NCBI RefSeq assembly: GCF_011397635.1
Contig: NC_064773.1
Location: forward strand, 4,608,782 to 4,672,781
DNA: 64,000 bases
Direction of reading: 5' to 3'
Origin: Epinephelus fuscoguttatus
Taxonomy: Eukaryota > Chordata > Actinopteri > Perciformes > Serranidae
Part shown: positions 1 through 44,300 of the stretch, one piece after another
Numbering within the stretch: position 1 is the stretch's first letter
Layout: the number at the start of each line of letters is the position of its first letter
Notes under the pieces: generated by a model
Told to the model about the DNA's origin: nothing
Databases searched by the model: none
What the model saw: the letters and a program-made list of their open reading frames with translations, nothing else
Position numbers and translations under genes: made by a program

Positions 1-31433
<31,433 letters not shown>

Positions 31434-32401
31434 ACACACACGAGTCGGTCAGCAAGGCCCTAAAAACTCACAAACTGATGAGTCGGATCAATCTACTTAT
31501 TTTAGTTTTCTTAATGAGGCGGACAGACCTCTGTGACACTACAACACTCCAGTGAAGCCAATAATGTGAGTCTTTAACAAGAAGCTTCTCAGATCCAGAA
31601 ACATCATCTATCAGCAGTTTACGAGTCGATAAATTGTACTTGAATCGTCAGTCGCCAAATAAATACATAATGCCTTTTTTAACATAGAAATGACATGAAG
31701 GAACACCGTACGTCGTCATATATCAAGTCCATCAGTCAGTTTATCCCGTTTTCATATTGTAAATCAGCAGATACACATATCCAAAGAGTTTTTACAATGT
31801 TAAAAAATTAAGATATTTTTGGATTATTGATATTTAAGCAGCCAGTATTAAGAGTAGTAGAAAATATGAAATTTAAAAAAAAAAGGTTTTTGTGTCCTAG
31901 ATATAAAATATGATGCTAATGGCTACATCTTGATTTTGTCAGAGATAACTTGAGCTAAATATAGCTGCAAGATAACAGACTAATATCGTTCTTGTGGTGT
32001 AGGACTGAGAATACTGAAAGAATATCGCCAAAATTATTCAAAAATTAATGTCAACAAATCCTATGAAAAGATCAAAACCACCAAACGCTACATGGACACT
32101 CAGCCGTAGTCTGTCTCTGAATACTTCTTAACTTCCTGTCTGTAGCTTTCAGCCCTGAGCCCATTCCTACTGAAGACTTTTTTGTAAATGCACAGTTAAA
32201 TTTTAAAAAACAAAGCCTCGGTAATTTTCTTAAAGAGCTTGTCACAGTTTTTTATCAAACAAGCAGGAGAAAACTGTGCATCTGTCAGACCCCAGTACAC
32301 ACAATACTTGTCAGTAGATACATTCACTAGTGGTTATGTTTCTTTTCATGGATTTGTTGACAATAAGAAAAATATACAACATCTCCAGACTGATGATTTG
32401 A
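31434..32401. other. abcc9 3' flank
   Basis: AT-rich, includes the candidate poly(A) signal at 31658. No gene or repeat recognised. Confidence 0.45.
31658..31663 (+). terminator. possible poly(A) signal for the SUR2B-type transcript
   Basis: AATAAA about 225 bases after the SUR2B-type stop. It is the first canonical hexamer seen downstream; later ones exist, so the true 3' end is not fixed. Confidence 0.4.
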
Positions 32402-33660
32402 AGGGGACTGATATGTTTTTCATTCTGGACCCTATTTTCCTGTTTTTGTTCCTAACTGACGAATGGGAACAACAGGTTTTGAGACTGGTCCAGTGCTGAG
32501 TCAGAGCTGCAACGTGATCACTCAGAGCACAAGATATGCACCATTAATGTACGTACACTATACATGTTTTTGTCACTGACAGGCTCAGATTGTTACTCTG
32601 AGTTTCTGACACCATTATGGAAATGATCCCTAGAAGAGATAGACCTTTTTGTTTAACCAGAAACAGGCCCGAAATCCATTCGTCTGTTTTCAACTCTTCA
32701 GTTGAAAACAGACGAATGGATTTTGTGTCACAAGGGTAGCAGGCTTAGCAAAGTGTTACTCTCCCCAGCAACACTTTCCAGCTCCTCCTGGGGGACCCCA
32801 AAGCATTCCCAGGCCAGATATGAGACAAGTTATCCCTCCAATGGTCCAAAGGTCCCTCCGCAACCTCATTCTTTCGGTCACTACCCAGAGCTCATGACCA
32901 TAGGTGAGGGTTGGGACGTAGATGGACCAGTAAATGGAACGCTTTGCCTTCTGGCTCAGCTCCCTCTTCACCACGATAGTCCAGCGCAGTGCCCGCATCA
33001 CTGCAGACGCCGCACCAAACTGCTGTTTTATCTCATGCTCCATTCTACCCTCACTGTGAACAAGACCCCGAGATACGTGAACTCCTTCCTTTGGGACAGT
33101 AACTCACTTTCAACCCGGAGGGGGCAATCCACAGTTTTCCGGCAGGGGCGGAGACCTCATCGCCAAAGCTACCAAACTCCATTTTATCATTATTAAAACA
33201 CACTTCATTACAAGTCGACGGAAACAAAATAAAACTCGCCAAAAACATCTTGGTCCGTCTTTTTACTGTTCCAACAATCACCAGCTTTGGTATGGTTGTA
33301 ATAAACCTTAAATTTACTCAGTTAAATGTGAAACTATGCTGCCTCTATACACACTAAAATTACCGTTTATTTAAATTGAGTCTGGTGGTTTGGGTGATAG
33401 TGGTTTCAAAGCTGTTTCTGGTTAAACAAAAAGGATCTTACTCTTTAACAAAAAGCTCTATCTCTGTCGGGATCCTTTCCATGATGTTGTCAGACACTTA
33501 TATTAACAATCTGACCCTGTCAGTGACAAAAACAAACACTTCAAGTGGACGTACACTAATGATGCGAACACGAGTTTCAAAAAATTTTGTTCTCATTAGT
33601 CACTCACACACAAAAACACGGAAAAAATAGGGTCCAGGTTTAAAAATACCAAAGTCCCCT
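32402..33660. mobile_element. long-TIR TTAA-type element interrupted by LINE sequence
   Basis: Left AGGGGACTGATATG...CTGGACCCTATTTT, right near-complement AAAATAGGGTCCAGG...AGTCCCCT followed by TTAA at 33661; left flank TTGA. Inner inverted arms (CACTGACAGGCTCAGATTG / CAATCTGACCCTGTCAGTG) match the element at 12728-13929. A LINE fragment occupies about 32740-33180. Confidence 0.7.
32756..33043 (-). pseudogene. non-LTR retrotransposon RT C-terminal fragment
   Basis: Reads VVKRELSQKAKRSIYWSIYV, then PTLTYGHELWVVTERMRLR. This is the segment downstream of the RT palm in a very common fish LINE group. Truncated at both ends; the clade cannot be set from this piece alone. Confidence 0.75.
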
Positions 33661-33664
33661 TTAA

Positions 33665-34823
33665 GTTCTGTCCCTGTCCAGGACCTCCGTCCATCAGCAT
33701 ATCATCTGAAAATCAATCACGATCAGTGAAGTGATCAAGTTTGAACTCTCATTGACCAGATGAGTTAAATAAGAAGTGTATTTAAATGCAGTTTAGTTTT
33801 AATTTCAGGTGTTTGATAATGATATGTGAAGACTTTGGACACTCACTGTGTCCGTTGATCTCTGGATTTATACTGCAGAGTTGTTTATTAGATAGTTTTA
33901 GACTGAGCTGAACTTTTAGCTTCTGTAAGGATCATTTTAAATTTATAGAGTTTAAAAAGTCTTTAATTATCTTTTTAAAATATTTGTTACGTTTATATAC
34001 ATGTCACGTATTAGTTTTATTACTCGTCAGCACTCGTATTATGCAATAATAAGGAAAAATCCTTTTTAAAAAGACTGAATGATGTTTCTGTGCTCTGCAT
34101 ACATGAATGCATTGTGCATTCTGTCACTGTAAAGAATTTAATAATGATATGTAATATTTTAGACCCTGGTGTAGTATGCGCTGCATTTTTATGTTAAGTT
34201 TCTGCCACAGAGGTAAGACTGATAGAAGAGGCAGTTTTTATAAACTCTCGCCTGAGGCTGCATTTATATCAGACGTTAGAGAACAGGGTGACGTCTCAAA
34301 GCTTTTGGACTGTGAAGTGGATTTCTGTCTCCTGAACAAGTGCGACAAAGAAGGAAATCATCACTGAAGGATCGAAGGCATTTTGATGTCTGTTTTAAAA
34401 ACTTTTTTGCAACTTGTGATCCCAAAAAAGAGACACTGGACTTTCAGATGTCCTCAATCTACTTGGAATTTCCACCAGGAGGTCGACCTGTGTGTCTTTT
34501 CACAGTTTTGGTAAACACATGCATGGGACAAGATCAGCAGACATCTTTCTACAACTAACTTTGGTGTAAAGAAGGCGGAAATATACCAGAAACAAATCCA
34601 GAATTTGCTCATTCAAACAAACAAATAGCTGATTTAGACTTCACAGCTCTGTAGAACGCTCCCTTTATTCTTTTTACTGTATTATATTTAGTAAAAGTAT
34701 GACCCAAAACTGGCTTCTCATCGGCTACAAAGCTTTCAGACTGGCCGACAAAAGGCTTGATTTGAAATGATTGATTAATTCCTTGTAATTCAGGTAAAGA
34801 TTTCTGCATTTATAAACCCTTTT
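33665..34823. other. abcc9-kcnj8 intergenic DNA, nothing recognised
   Basis: AT-rich, several short open frames without family features. Confidence 0.4.
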
Positions 34824-35330
34824 AGGGCCGGTGTCACGATAACAACAGTTTGTTAGCTGGAGGCAGTACATGCCTCTCCCCCACAGGGCTGTAGGCTACA
34901 CAGGAGTCTTAAAATGTGTTTGTCTTGTTGTGTTATTGGGAGCCAGAATAGAAGGAGTCATGGCTCAAAACCAGCCGCCACTGCCCGTCAACAAAAACAA
35001 AGATGGTTAAATGTGATAAGACCAAAGGACTGGACGGAGGCCATCATCAAAAATGCTCACATGTGCAGCGCACACTTCATATCAGGTTAGGGAAAAAGTA
35101 TTTCCTGTTGTAGGGATGAATAAGGTTATGTGTATTAAGGGTTATCATGTCCACCTCATCAGAAACTGGGGAGGGATTAAGAGGAATATTGGATTTCTCT
35201 GGAACGCTAACTTTTTAGCACATTAGCTAACATTAGCTTCCATAGCAAAACAAACAAGTGTGGTCCTCCTTTGTAAGATTGGCTTCCTGTGACATCATCC
35301 ATCCACTGAGTGAGAGCATACGGGTCGGCC
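34824..35330 (+). mobile_element. THAP-domain repeat, copy B (uninterrupted)
   Basis: Starts AGGGCCGGTGTCAC and is closely similar to copy A at 9.7-11.3 kb, but with a single GCTTCCTG (near 35281) where copy A carries the hAT insertion. THAP-coding segment at 34926-35085. Confidence 0.65.
34926..35085 (+). pseudogene. THAP zinc-finger exon relic (copy B)
   Basis: The same frame as copy A: CCVIGSQNRRSHGSK, RQQKQRWLNVIRPKDW, NAHMCSAHFISG. It shares the Cys-to-Ser change, so that substitution predates the split of the two copies. Confidence 0.65.
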
Positions 35331-37664
35331 AGTCTGGTCCCGTTGGTCAGTGTTTACTTATTCAAGTAACACTGGCGGTCCCGGAGAGTGAGTGACCTGA
35401 CATGGTGCGTTGGTAAATTCAGTCTGACGCTCTACACTAACATGAGAGCCCTGTTGGTGGAAGAAACGCAGCGTTATATTTCTATATGAATTAACGAATG
35501 CTTACAGAGTGCACTCTGACACTCGGAGAGTGTGGTGCTCTGGATAACCAAACGGTTCATTCAGACAGCGCTCCAAATTTGTCCCAGATTGCGCTCCAAT
35601 ACTCGGAATGAGTATTTCTGAACACACGCTCACATCATCTTCATCCATCGTCTAAAACAAGCCAACAGAACTTGCTAGTTAGCGCTAGCTAATGTCTGTG
35701 GAGAACTGTTTTGCCTCCAGCTAAGCCCCGCCCACCAACGGTAAAATTGTTTATCCTACCTTTTAAGCAACTGCAACAACACACCGTGTTCATTTAACCA
35801 AATTTCTGATTTCATTTTTATGATTTAGAATTTATCACATTTGATATTTTTAAATTGAACCAGGGAAGAAAAATCTATTACAAATTAGCTAGAAACAATT
35901 TTATAAAGAAACCTGAGCGAGCATGAGTTCAGAGCAATAAAAAAATTGCCAAGCTGAATATCATATTTCTGGTATACTTCCACCTCGTCTCTATCAGTTG
36001 TGTTTCTGTGCCTACACTAGTACAAACACTGTAGGGTGTCTCGGCTCAGGCTGGAGCCGGTGAACCCGCTGTCTGTCTGCGGTCATGCTTTGCTGAACTT
36101 ATTATCCTTGGAGACAATAGACGCCCAACATGAGTTCCTGTTAACTCCAGAGATGTTTAAAGGTTATCGTGTATTGACAGTGATTTTTTAAATACTGAAG
36201 AGATGCAGTGGAAACTTTCGGAACTGTATTTTTTACACTGTTTTTTTTTTTTATTCCATTGTCTTGAGATCACTAGCTTTGAAATTATTAACTCTTGATC
36301 TTGAATTAATGGCATAAAAAAAACCTAAAGTGCAAACACAGCTGTTGTGGGCTTGCACACGGACTTTAGTCGGCCACAAACATGACTTCACCATAACCAA
36401 TCAGATGTTGTGTTTTCAGTTTGTTCTGCTGCCCCCTAGTGGCCAAAAAAATCTTATAGCAGATGTTAAAACTTGCTTACAAGATCATTTTTCAGTGTTT
36501 CCTGGGACTTGTGGTCGACTCACGAGAACCCTAAAAACTTATTGTGTAAACAGTCTTCAACTTTTGACTCCTTTCAGCTAACTCGACTTTATTCAGTGCA
36601 GTCTAACACTGATTGCACTGATGATTCAGTTCAGAGAGTGTTGGAGTTAGAGGTGATAAGAAGTCAGTTTTTATTTATATTTCCCTTCTCATAGAGAATT
36701 AAAAGAAACGACCAATACCACATTAGATCTTAATCAAACAGCTGGTTAGCTTCGCTTAGCTTAGCTTAGCTCAAAGACTGGATACATACTGAAACTTTCC
36801 ACTTTGTAGAGTCTCAGCTCAGCCTGTTGATTCGAGCCATCTCTGTAAGTCTTTCTAGAATCACTGGTCTCTGTGGGAGCTGCTATTGTCCCTTTATTGT
36901 ATTATTGTGATCGATCATACTCTGCTTATAAATGAGATTTTAAAATGACTTTGTACTGTACAGACTAAATGCCAAATAGATTATTTTGCAAGAATTTCAG
37001 CTTTTGTTAAGATTTCAAATATTGTACCTGCAGATGTTTCATCTCAGAAAGTTGCTCTGTGTTGTTTTCCTCTGGTACACAACATATTGTTTCACCTGTT
37101 TGTTTCTGCAGTTCCTCCTCTTCCTCCTCCATCTTCTCTTTTCTTAACCCTCAGAGACCTGCCGGATCGCTGGTGGTGTTAGGCGACCTTGACTTTTCAC
37201 TTCAAGATATCTGACTGAAAATGGCTTCTATAGATGCCCATGAGTCTCCCCTTTATACATGCCCACTTTATGAATATCTCTACATACTTGCGTCTTTAAT
37301 CAGTCTTTGAATTGCATAAATTGGGTCGGACCACAAAGCTGAGACTCTTCTGGATTCAATAAGCCCAGTTTTATCCATGTGTGATGATGTCAGTCTCCAC
37401 AGCAGCCGTTTTAGTGTAATGAGTCAATTTTTAAAACTTGACCTCACTGTATAAAATGACCTGTAGTGACCTCTAGGATGATCACAGCCTTATGAAACTT
37501 CATAATCATAAACGAGAGACGTCTGGTATTCAGAGGATGTTTGGCTTTCATAGGTATGTTGACAACAAACAGGTTTTTTAGCATTTTCCAGAACAGCCAA
37601 CTTCCAGGAAAAATGTTGGCATTGTAACTTTATGCAAACTTTATTCTCCGGTTCCGCTTATCCT
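35331..37664. other. intergenic, nothing recognised
   Basis: Includes a (TTAGC) cluster near 36750 and a T run at 36241. No supported gene. Confidence 0.4.
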
Positions 37665-37817
37665 GTTAGGGGTCGCGGGGGGCTGGAGCCTATCCCACCT
37701 GACATCAGGCGAGAGGCAGGGTTCACCCTGGACAGGTCAGCAGACTATCACAGGGCTGACACATAGAGACAGACAACCATTCACACTCACATTCACACCT
37801 ACGGACAATTTAGAGTC
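37665..37817. mobile_element. RTE-type (Rex3-like) LINE 3' fragment
   Basis: Contains GGGGTCGCGGGGGGCTGGAGCC, CTATCCCACCTGACAT, GGTTCACCCTGGACAGGTC, ACACATAGAGACAGACAACC and TTCACACTCACATTCACACC, a stock fish LINE tail. A second copy is at 44085-44330. Confidence 0.7.
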
Positions 37818-37829
37818 AGAAAAGATAAG

Positions 37830-38880
37830 GTTTTGGCTTAAAATACCCACTTTTGGTGGCACTATCCTGTCTGGAAACACAGCAGTGTCTGTAAAAAATA
37901 CAACTGCATTTCCTTGTAACATCCCCACTGGTAATGCAGCAATGTCTTGATAATAAGCAACCGTTTGTTATTGCACTATCTCCAGTTGAAACCTGCAACA
38001 GGTGGTAAAAAAAACCAGTTTGGCGGCTAGAAAGCAGCTGGAAACTCAGCAACGAACCACAGCTTTTCTATGTAATATCCTGGCTGGAAATGCAGTGATT
38101 TCTCATTAAAAATGACCGCTTTTGTCATGCTATCCCTGCTGGAAACGCAGTGATGTCTCAATGAAAAAACAACCGCTTTTTGTCGCATTATTCGCGCTGG
38201 AAACACATCAATGTCTTGTTAAGAAAAGAACTGCTTTTATTTGTAATATCCTGGCTGGAAATGCAGCAGTGTCTTCTTTAAAAGCAACCACATTTGTCAC
38301 ACTATTCCCGACTGAAAATGCAGCAATGTCTTGTTAAAAACAACCGCTTTTTATGGCACTAACCCCGGTGAAAACACAGCGACTGGTCACTTAGCAGCAC
38401 CCACATTTGACGGCTAAAAAGCAGCTGGAAACTCAGCAATGAACCACTGCTTTTTGTTGCACCATCCCGGCTGGAAATGCAGCGATGTCTCGTTAAAAAC
38501 AACCGCTTTTCATGGCACTAACCCCGGTGGAAACACAGTAATATCCTGGCTGGAAAAATATCAATGTCTCTTTTAAAAACAACCGCTTTTGTCATGCTAT
38601 CCCCGCTGGAAACACATTGTTGTCTTGTTAAGAAAATAACTGCTTTTCTTTGTAATATCCTGGCTGACAATGCAGCGATGTCTCATTAAAAACAACCGCT
38701 TTTCATGGCACTAACCCCGGTGGAAACACAGCGACTGGTCACTAAACAGCACCCACATTTGACAGCTAAAAAGCAGCTGGAAACTCAGCAACACACCACC
38801 ACTTTTCTGTGTAATATCTTGGCAGGAAACACATCAATGTCTTAAAAGACAACTGCTTTTCACGACGTTTGAAACTTCTA
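37830..38880 (+). repeat. minisatellite, about 55-58-bp unit
   Basis: Repeated text TGGCTGGAAATGCAGCGATGTC / TCGTTAAAAACAACCGCTTTT recurs; GCTGGAAA anchors at 38083, 38138, 38196 and 38254 give the spacing. Units are diverged and a longer variant (AAAAAGCAGCTGGAAACTC) recurs three times. Non-coding. Confidence 0.85.
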
Positions 38881-41022
38881 CTGACCTGATATCTCCTCCT
38901 AAAGATCCTCTGCCCCCCTGTAAAACACACAGACGGCTCTGTGTTGGGTCTCTGAGGGTTAAAGACTGAGAGTGTTCTTCCTGTTCTTTGATCCTCGTTC
39001 AGTCTGGACTCGTTTCATAAATCTTTGGTGTTTAGTTTTTACTGCAGGTGTGCATCTGGACGTGAATCTGACACACTGCTGCTGCCTCGTAAATTCTTCG
39101 CCTCACACCCTGAACCATAATTTGACTCCGAGTTGATGTCAGAGCAAAAACAGATGAATAGATGGAAAGACAAATTATTTTTCTTTCATATCGTGTTTGG
39201 ACACAGCAGAGACCGATTTAACTGATTTAATGAAAACATGTTTCAGTATCATTTTTGTATCCCGTCTTTAGTTTCAGGAGAAAAAACTTCATATTTCAAA
39301 TTCATTCATTTATGTTTTATATTGACAGTTCACTACATGCATGTAACACACAGTGAACATCACACACACACACACACACTCTGTCAGACTCCTCTTATAT
39401 GACTGTTAACGATTTTTTAAATGTATGTAAATGTACATTCTGTATATCCAAGACTTTTGAAACATATAACAAAGTATTATTATGTGTGCCTTTTTTTTTT
39501 TTTACACTTGACATGATAATAAAACGGTTTTGAGTGAAGTGACTCTTTTCTTTTCTCAGTAAACCTGCAGCACGTGACCCCCTCAACACTCACTAATATA
39601 CAATGTTTGGCTAAATGGCGCCCCCTGGTGGAGAAGTATCACATTTCTACGTATTAATCTGACTTCAGTTTAAAACCAGGGAATAAAGAATTAAAATGAT
39701 TTATGACAGTTACATTATTTTAAGCTGTTTAATGACACAGTAAGGTTTTATTATATTTATTTATTTATTCCATCGCCATTTAGTTGGTGCAGCAGCAAAG
39801 ACAGCAATAATACAAAAAATAAGTGAATAAAAAAATAGATGAGATAAATTAAAACTAAAATGGAAAAATATTAAAAAAGAAAACAAACTAGAGACACATA
39901 GAAAGAAAAATTGAGACCTGAGCTGTTTTTATTTATTACAAAAATCAAGATGCAAACAGAGACTGCAGCATAAATACAACTGAAATTATATGGCCTATAT
40001 AGTTACATTTATCAGCAACTAACTGCTCATTCTGTCATTAAAATGGCATAAAATGTCCATTTATTTGTTTTAGATATTTATTAAATCATAATTAGCTGAG
40101 TGGGCGAACATTTAGCAGCCTGGAGACGATTTCTATATTTTATTTTATTAATTAGCAACAGGAAATTGTTCTGGAAAAAAAAAAACTATATTCAAAAAAG
40201 AAAAGTTTATTGAAAAGAAGAAAAACTGACTCATATTTAATGTCGGTCTACCCTAAATCAGTTTAAAAAGGAGGAACGTAAATTTCAAGTAAATTAATTC
40301 ATAATTTATTAGCCATAAAAGGAGTGTTTTCTAAATCCTGTTTGTCTTGAAACAACATGAAGCTAAAGAAAAGAACACTGGGACCATTTTCCAACCTGAA
40401 TAACTAAAATAAAAAGACACAAAATAGCTCATTAAACTATAATAACTAGATACAACAGAGACCTTGTGTGAGATAATGGTTTAAATAGCCTCCTCTCACT
40501 CCCCTCTGTTCACCTGCTGAACACCAGGAAACAGGGTACTTTATTTTTACACCTTAAAAACTAATTTAAAGTTTATATGTGGAAGATTCCTGTAGAGATG
40601 CGCACGCCATGTGTCCTTTAAAGTCTGAAAGAACTGAGTTTAATCATCTAACAGTAATAATGAAGATGTTTCATGAATGTTTGGAGACTTTATTTAAGAT
40701 GAAACTTTAAGGTTGTGTGCGTTGGTAAGTTTTCTTTGTGTTTTCCGACGGTCCCTGAACGGTCCGTGAAGGCAGCAGCGCGCTGGTCTGAGCGGGTCTG
40801 GACTCTGGACGTTGGACTACGTCAACAGGAGAGAGGAGACCGTCCCAGCCCTCAGAGGAGCTGAGCACAGAAACATCCTCCACATGTCCACACAAGGAAA
40901 CGAGTCTGTGCGTCTTTGTTTTCCTGCAGCTGGACATGTTTGATCCGTGCGTAAAGACGCACTGAAGACGGACTTTCAAAAAAGAATCTTTTCCTTTGAC
41001 TGTCTGGAGCATCGGCACAAAG
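38881..41022. other. kcnj8 upstream region
   Basis: AT-rich with a short ACAC run near 39361 and an A/T-rich stretch at 39700-40200. The last 250 bases are GC-richer and probably hold the kcnj8 5' UTR. I could not place a promoter or a 5' non-coding exon. Confidence 0.35.
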
Positions 41023-41369
41023 ATGTTGGCGAGGAAAAGCATCATCCCGGAGGAGTTCGGTCTGCCGGGGCTCGCCTCTCGGATGCCCCGCAAGCCGGTG
41101 TTCAGAGACCGCGTGAACAAAGCGCGCTTCATCGCCAAAAACGGCTCGTGCAACTTGGCGCACAAGAACATCCGCGAGCAGGGCCGATTCCTGCAGGACG
41201 TCTTCACCACGCTGGTGGACCTGAAATGGCGCTTCACGCTGGTCATCTTCACCACCACGTTCGTCAGCAGTTGGCTGCTGTTCGCCATGAGCTGGTGGCT
41301 GGTGGCGTTTGCGCACGGGGACCTGGACCTGATGCGGCAGAACCGGACCCACTGCGTCACCGACGTCAA
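41023..41369 (+). CDS. kcnj8: kcnj8 coding exon 1
   Basis: Start chosen at [12 protein letters not shown], the conserved Kir6.1 start. Includes the slide helix and M1 ([20 protein letters not shown]). Ends in AA of a Lys codon before gtaaga. An N-R-T sequon lies in the extracellular turret. Confidence 0.95.
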
Positions 41370-44300
41370 GTAAGAAACGACACAGAGCAGTGTCCCAGTG
41401 TCAGTGTCATCAAAGGGACAGTTTAAACTGTGTTTTTGGATTGTTAAAGTGTGTTTGATGAGACTTGGAACGTGTTTTTACGCGCACTGAAACTGATCCG
41501 AACCTCTCCTCCTTCTTCTTCTTCTTCCTTTCCTCCATTTTTAAATTCGACAGAGGAAGAGGAGGAGAGGGAGAGAAAGACATTAACTATGACAGGGAGT
41601 CAGGGAACTTCGGCTCTCCTCATGTCAGGGGAAATAAAGTAAAGACTGCAGGAGGGGGGGCGAGTTTGGCACCTCCCTCTGCAGCCCAGTCTCCACAAGA
41701 AAATGTTGGCGTTGTGCGTTTCTGCAAACCATGAACGTTACATCTGTAAGTTTAGCGTATCATATCAGGTGTTTTTAGAATGACGTAGTATTTGAGTCGA
41801 CTTTTTCATCAGGAGGTGGAGGGGAGGATGGATGGAGAGAGGCCTGCCAGATGTTTACGCACCAAATGTGGGTGTTTTTTTGGCGACCGGTCGCGATTGT
41901 GCCACGAAAACCGGGTATTTTAAGCCCTAACATGATCTTCTTTGAACCATAATAACCATAATGTTGTGCGTAAATCTAACTGCACATTAACCACAGTGCC
42001 AGTGAGCACCAACCTGGATTCTAAAATTGATTTCTAGTTGAAAACGGATTAATATTCAGTCTGAACGTCTCTTTTCAACCAGATAAAATGTTTTTACTTT
42101 TACAGGGGTGTAACGGTACACAAAAATCTCGGTTCGGTACGTACCTCGGTATACAAGTCACGGTTCGGTTTTTTCGGTACAGTAATGAAAAATAGACAAC
42201 TATTAAATATCTTTTACTTATTGGTAACCTTATTAAAACATACCACCGCAGCAGTTAACTCTTTTTACACAATTTTTGAATGAAACAAATATATATAAAA
42301 TCCTGCTTTTTCACACTGTTTGAATGAAAATAGAAATATAAAAGTGAAAAATAAAATCCTGCTGTTTTTTTAACACATTTTTTAATGAAAAATATAAATA
42401 TAAATTTCTGTTTTAACAGTTTTACTCAATAAAAATAAAAAGTATAGTGCAGCTGGTCAGCTTTAAAGCCTGCTCAGATTCAGTTTTACTAGGAACTTAC
42501 TTAGCGGGGAACTAGATATTTTAAATGGTTCGGCTTGCAAAACTGGAATTAAAATAAAACAAAATGAAATAAAATAATATCCTGCGCCCAACAATTCGGT
42601 ACAGGGTCGTGCTGAACCAAAAGTCGCTTACCGAACGGTTCGACACAAATACACGTACCGTTACGGCCCTAGTTTTTACATAATCAAAATGACAAATTAG
42701 TTTAATTATTTTGATAATTTGTTCAGTTGTAGGGCAAAGAGAGAGAATATAGATGAGTGTGTGAGGTATTTCTCCACAGTCATGTTGCTCTGGTGGGTGA
42801 CGTGGTCTACACAAAGACGTCATTTCAACATATTTAATGTTTAATATAAAATGTCATTAATATGGAAATATATAGTCTAATATATAGTCTGTGTGCTGCC
42901 AGCAAGAAGCTGTCATGTGCTGCTGTATTTCAATAAAGCGAACCAGAAAGTGACAACATTAGTTTTGTTTTTTGCCGCTTGTTGTGCCAAGCTAGCTCAG
43001 TGTTAGCATGCTAGCTCAGTGTTAGCATGCATAATAGGAGCATTATGAGGCTTAAAATGTGTTAAAGACCGTGACGGTTAAAAAGAGCTTAACAATTGGT
43101 TGAAAAGTTAAATTTTTCGCACTATTTGAAAACGCAGATTGAACGGTTACATTTTAGGCACCAAACTTAAGTGATATGTAATGACCCATCGCTATTTTTC
43201 CAGCCGGGTTTCTGCAAAGAAAACCAGATATTTTAAGCTAAAACATTTTATTTTTCTGACCATAATCAAGTGTTATTTTGTGCCTAAATCTAACCGCACA
43301 TTAACCAGTTGATGAAATGTAAAGTTTCATTTTGTCTGCTATTTAATAGTCTCGCTCACCAGACCTTTCTCAAGAAAAGAAAGGTCTGGCTGCGCCGACT
43401 CTCACTTTGAGATTGGAGAAAAAAAACACCCAGAAAAATATTGGCTACAGGGTGCGAACCATGGCAGAAAAATGGCTACATCCCCGCAGGATCAAACACC
43501 GCAAAAGTTAGTAAAGGACGTGTTGAAAACTGCTACACAACCGGAGGTGGTAGGGCGGGACTTCAGCAGGTGGCTTTCTTTTCTTTTATATCAGACAAGA
43601 CAAGGTTTGTTTTACCTTGACATGTTTCAACGGGTGTCTTCCGTCTTCTTCAGAAGCGTCACCAGATGTCATTGGTGACGTGCCTTATATCAGCTGATGT
43701 TACTGAGGCGTGGTCACCCTGGTAAATTTGACAGGGCGACCACGCCTCCTGCTGTCAGGTCGCTCAGAAGGAAGCGGGCCCGCTGGACGATGAACCGGGT
43801 TGAGGGAGCATATACGCTGTCACATACCTGGAGCGCTGTCCTTGATGAACGACCTGACGCCCTGTTAAATGTCAAGATAAAACAAACCTTATCTTGTCTG
43901 ATATAAAAGAAAAACCTTAATTTAACACTTAGACAGAAAGAACTTCTATGGATTACAAATGTAACTGATCCCTGGTTTGCAGACAAATAAAATACCAACA
44001 CTTTTTGTTGTGATTTTGTTTTTGTTTATGCTGTCCCTCCGTTTACAACGTCACTGCCGTCACACTTTCATGTGTTATGTTTTCCTGGAGCCTATCCCAG
44101 CTGACACTGGGTGAGAGGCAGGGTTCACCCTGGACAGGTCTCCAGACTATCACAGGGCTGACACATAGAGACAGACAACCATTCACACTCACATTCACAC
44201 CTACGGACAGTTTAGAGTCACCAGTTAACCTGCATGTCTTTGGACTGTGGGAGGAAGCTGGAGCACCTGGAGGAAACCCACGCTGACACAGGGAGAACAT

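Noticed and set aside
37830..38880. Possible CRISPR-like array
   Set aside because: Units are diverged, without a constant repeat and unique spacers, in a vertebrate genome; it is a minisatellite.
40707..41369. 220-codon open frame on the - strand over kcnj8 exon 1
   Set aside because: It is the antisense of a GC-rich, well conserved coding exon and has no family features of its own.
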